Positions 5,803 to 6,815 of a stretch of 6,815 bases of DNA are shown here, piece by piece. How positions within the stretch are numbered: the stretch's first letter is position 1; each line of letters opens with the position of its first letter. Made by a program: the position numbers and the translations under genes. The notes beneath the pieces were generated by a model, which saw only the letters and a program-made list of their open reading frames with translations, was not told where the DNA came from and did no database searches. Source of the stretch: an uncultured Longilinea sp. Lineage in GTDB: Bacteria; Chloroflexota; Anaerolineae; Anaerolineales; Anaerolineaceae. Location: contig CALMIB010000406.1 in assembly GCA_937863945.1 (NCBI GenBank), positions 1 to 6,815 on the forward strand, written 5' to 3'.

Positions 5803-6815
5803 TCACTCAATCCACCGAAAAACCGTCATATTCGTGCCGCCCTCCGCGAGGGAGAATGCGCCGCCGGTCTGATAAACGATCTCTTTGCCCTCGGGCAAGG
5901 TCTGATACCAATCTGGGAACGTCACCAGGTATGCTGCGCCGCGCGCATCCAGGTAATCAGCAATTTGATCCTCATTCTGGATAAAAGGGATGATTTCGGG
6001 CGTGACCAGCCCGGCAAGGTCGATGATTTGCCGCCCGCCAAAATAACCCACCGCGCCAATATCATGAACAGCCAGGTAATCCCCCGGCAGGGTATGGTCG
6101 CGCAGCCAGAGAGCCGTATCAACCATCTCGGACTCAATGATTGCCACATCCGTCGCATAAGCCTGCGCGCCGACGCCCAGGAAAGCCAACGCCACCAACA
6201 CCAATACCGCCTTGCCCGCGAACCCCGCCAGCCGCCGGGTTCGATGGGTAATTTTCCACTGAGCAAAACCATCCAACGTACCGCTCAGGCCAAGCAGAAG
6301 GAAAATGGGCATGGCCGGAATGAGATAACGGCCGTGCTGGTAATCCACCGGAAGCCGGTACGCGTACAAGGCCGTGTAACCCAACCACCACAGGAAAAGG
6401 GCCGCGTGCTTGAATTTTCGCTTCCGGATGGTTTCGTAAGTCTGGTAGATAAATCCAGGCAAAAGCAGAATGCCAACTCCAATCAGCGGCAGGCGCGCCA
6501 ACCGGAAAAAAAGTAAGGGAAGGCTCGTACTCCACAGGGGGGCATATTCAGCCTGTTTTGCGTAGAAGGTGGAAGGCCAGGGACTGCCGGAAAGCGAATT
6601 ATTAAAATACAGATATCCGGCCAAAGGGATGGACAATCCGAGGAGCAGGCAGCCGATCCGAAGCAAACGGCGTTTCCAGGTTTTCTCTTGAAAAAACAGC
6701 ATCATTGCCGCAGGCCCCAGCAACGTGATCCCATCCGGTCGGATCCAGATGGAAGCACCGATCAAGCCGCCCAGCCAAAAAGCCGGCAACTGTCCTTTCC
6801 ACGCCAGGTACAGGA
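5803..6815 (-). CDS. GT-C-like polytopic membrane glycosyltransferase (5' end outside window)
   Basis: The visible 336 residues are the C-terminal part of an integral membrane protein; the frame is open through the right edge and ends at the TGA at 5803-5805. Hydrophobic segments appear around visible residues 10-42, 50-70, 96-122, 135-153, 160-180 and 194-218, consistent with six or more membrane spans. An I-R-P-D-G loop (24-28) and a loop with SGSPWPSTFYAK (74-85) resemble GT-C-fold transferases that use lipid-phosphate sugar donors, including AftB-like and GT39/ArnT-like proteins. The last 110 residues form a soluble domain with DTALWLRDHTLPGDYLAVHD and FGGRQIIDLAGL, a type of extracytoplasmic tail common in such bacterial transferases. 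The catalytic acidic residues near the N-terminus lie outside the window. The sugar and acceptor are unknown; cell-envelope glycan or glycoprotein synthesis is likely. Confidence 0.65.
   Translation of the reverse strand, partial: LYLAWKGQLPAFWLGGLIGASIWIRPDGITLLGPAAMMLFFQEKTWKRRLLRIGCLLLGLSIPLAGYLYFNNSLSGSPWPSTFYAKQAEYAPLWSTSLPLLFFRLARLPLIGVGILLLPGFIYQTYETIRKRKFKHAALFLWWLGYTALYAYRLPVDYQHGRYLIPAMPIFLLLGLSGTLDGFAQWKITHRTRRLAGFAGKAVLVLVALAFLGVGAQAYATDVAIIESEMVDTALWLRDHTLPGDYLAVHDIGAVGYFGGRQIIDLAGLVTPEIIPFIQNEDQIADYLDARGAAYLVTFPDWYQTLPEGKEIVYQTGGAFSLAEGGTNMTVFRWIE

Noticed and set aside
5779..6516. A 245-codon open frame on the + strand
   Set aside because: It lies opposite the glycosyltransferase frame, has polar low-complexity composition, no family resemblance and no good RBS; the - strand frame has clear membrane helices and motifs.
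1..6815. CRISPR array, tRNA or rRNA gene, transposon, toxin-antitoxin or defence cassette
   Set aside because: No spaced direct repeats, cloverleaf-like sequence, terminal inverted repeats, transposase motifs or small toxin-like genes were seen on either strand by eye.

Overview
The window looks like ordinary chromosomal DNA of a free-living, probably non-photosynthetic bacterium. My best guess is Chloroflexota (Anaerolineae-like). This rests on moderately GC-rich coding sequence, tight Shine-Dalgarno-led gene packing, the style of the RsmD, Nudix and AAA+ proteins, and a DegS-like kinase beside a phosphofructokinase. It is inference; nothing here fixes the taxon. Seven complete or nearly complete genes and one short gene tail fill almost all the sequence. 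There is no tRNA, rRNA, CRISPR array, insertion sequence or phage signature.

Left part, + strand (1-2882): the last 22 codons of a GtrA-like membrane protein, then a BchI/ChlI-type AAA+ ATPase with a four-cysteine insert, a uroporphyrinogen-decarboxylase-superfamily protein that lacks the HemE hallmarks, and an RsmD-type 16S rRNA guanine-N2 methyltransferase. Gaps are 23 nt, 6 nt and a 4-nt ATGA overlap, so the four are probably co-transcribed.

Right part, - strand (2886-6815), in transcription order: a GT-C-like multi-membrane-span glycosyltransferase cut by the right edge, a cytoplasmic DegS/NreB-like histidine kinase, a phosphofructokinase carrying the residues expected of the pyrophosphate-dependent type, and a Nudix hydrolase. 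The kinase and the phosphofructokinase are 15 nt apart and follow a candidate promoter in the 94-nt gap after the glycosyltransferase. A strong intrinsic terminator lies after the phosphofructokinase, and its U-tract runs into the ribosome binding site of the Nudix gene. The two gene blocks converge, with stop codons 3 nt apart at 2882/2886.

Most genes are housekeeping or regulatory: glycolysis/gluconeogenesis, rRNA modification, nucleotide clean-up and envelope glycans. The most interesting points are the orphan chelatase-type ATPase with its Cys4 motif next to a HemE-like protein with a His-x-His...Cys constellation, the predicted PPi dependence of the phosphofructokinase and its pairing with an orphan sensor kinase, and the terminator-to-RBS junction before the Nudix gene. 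I saw no clear defence system or other wholly new system.
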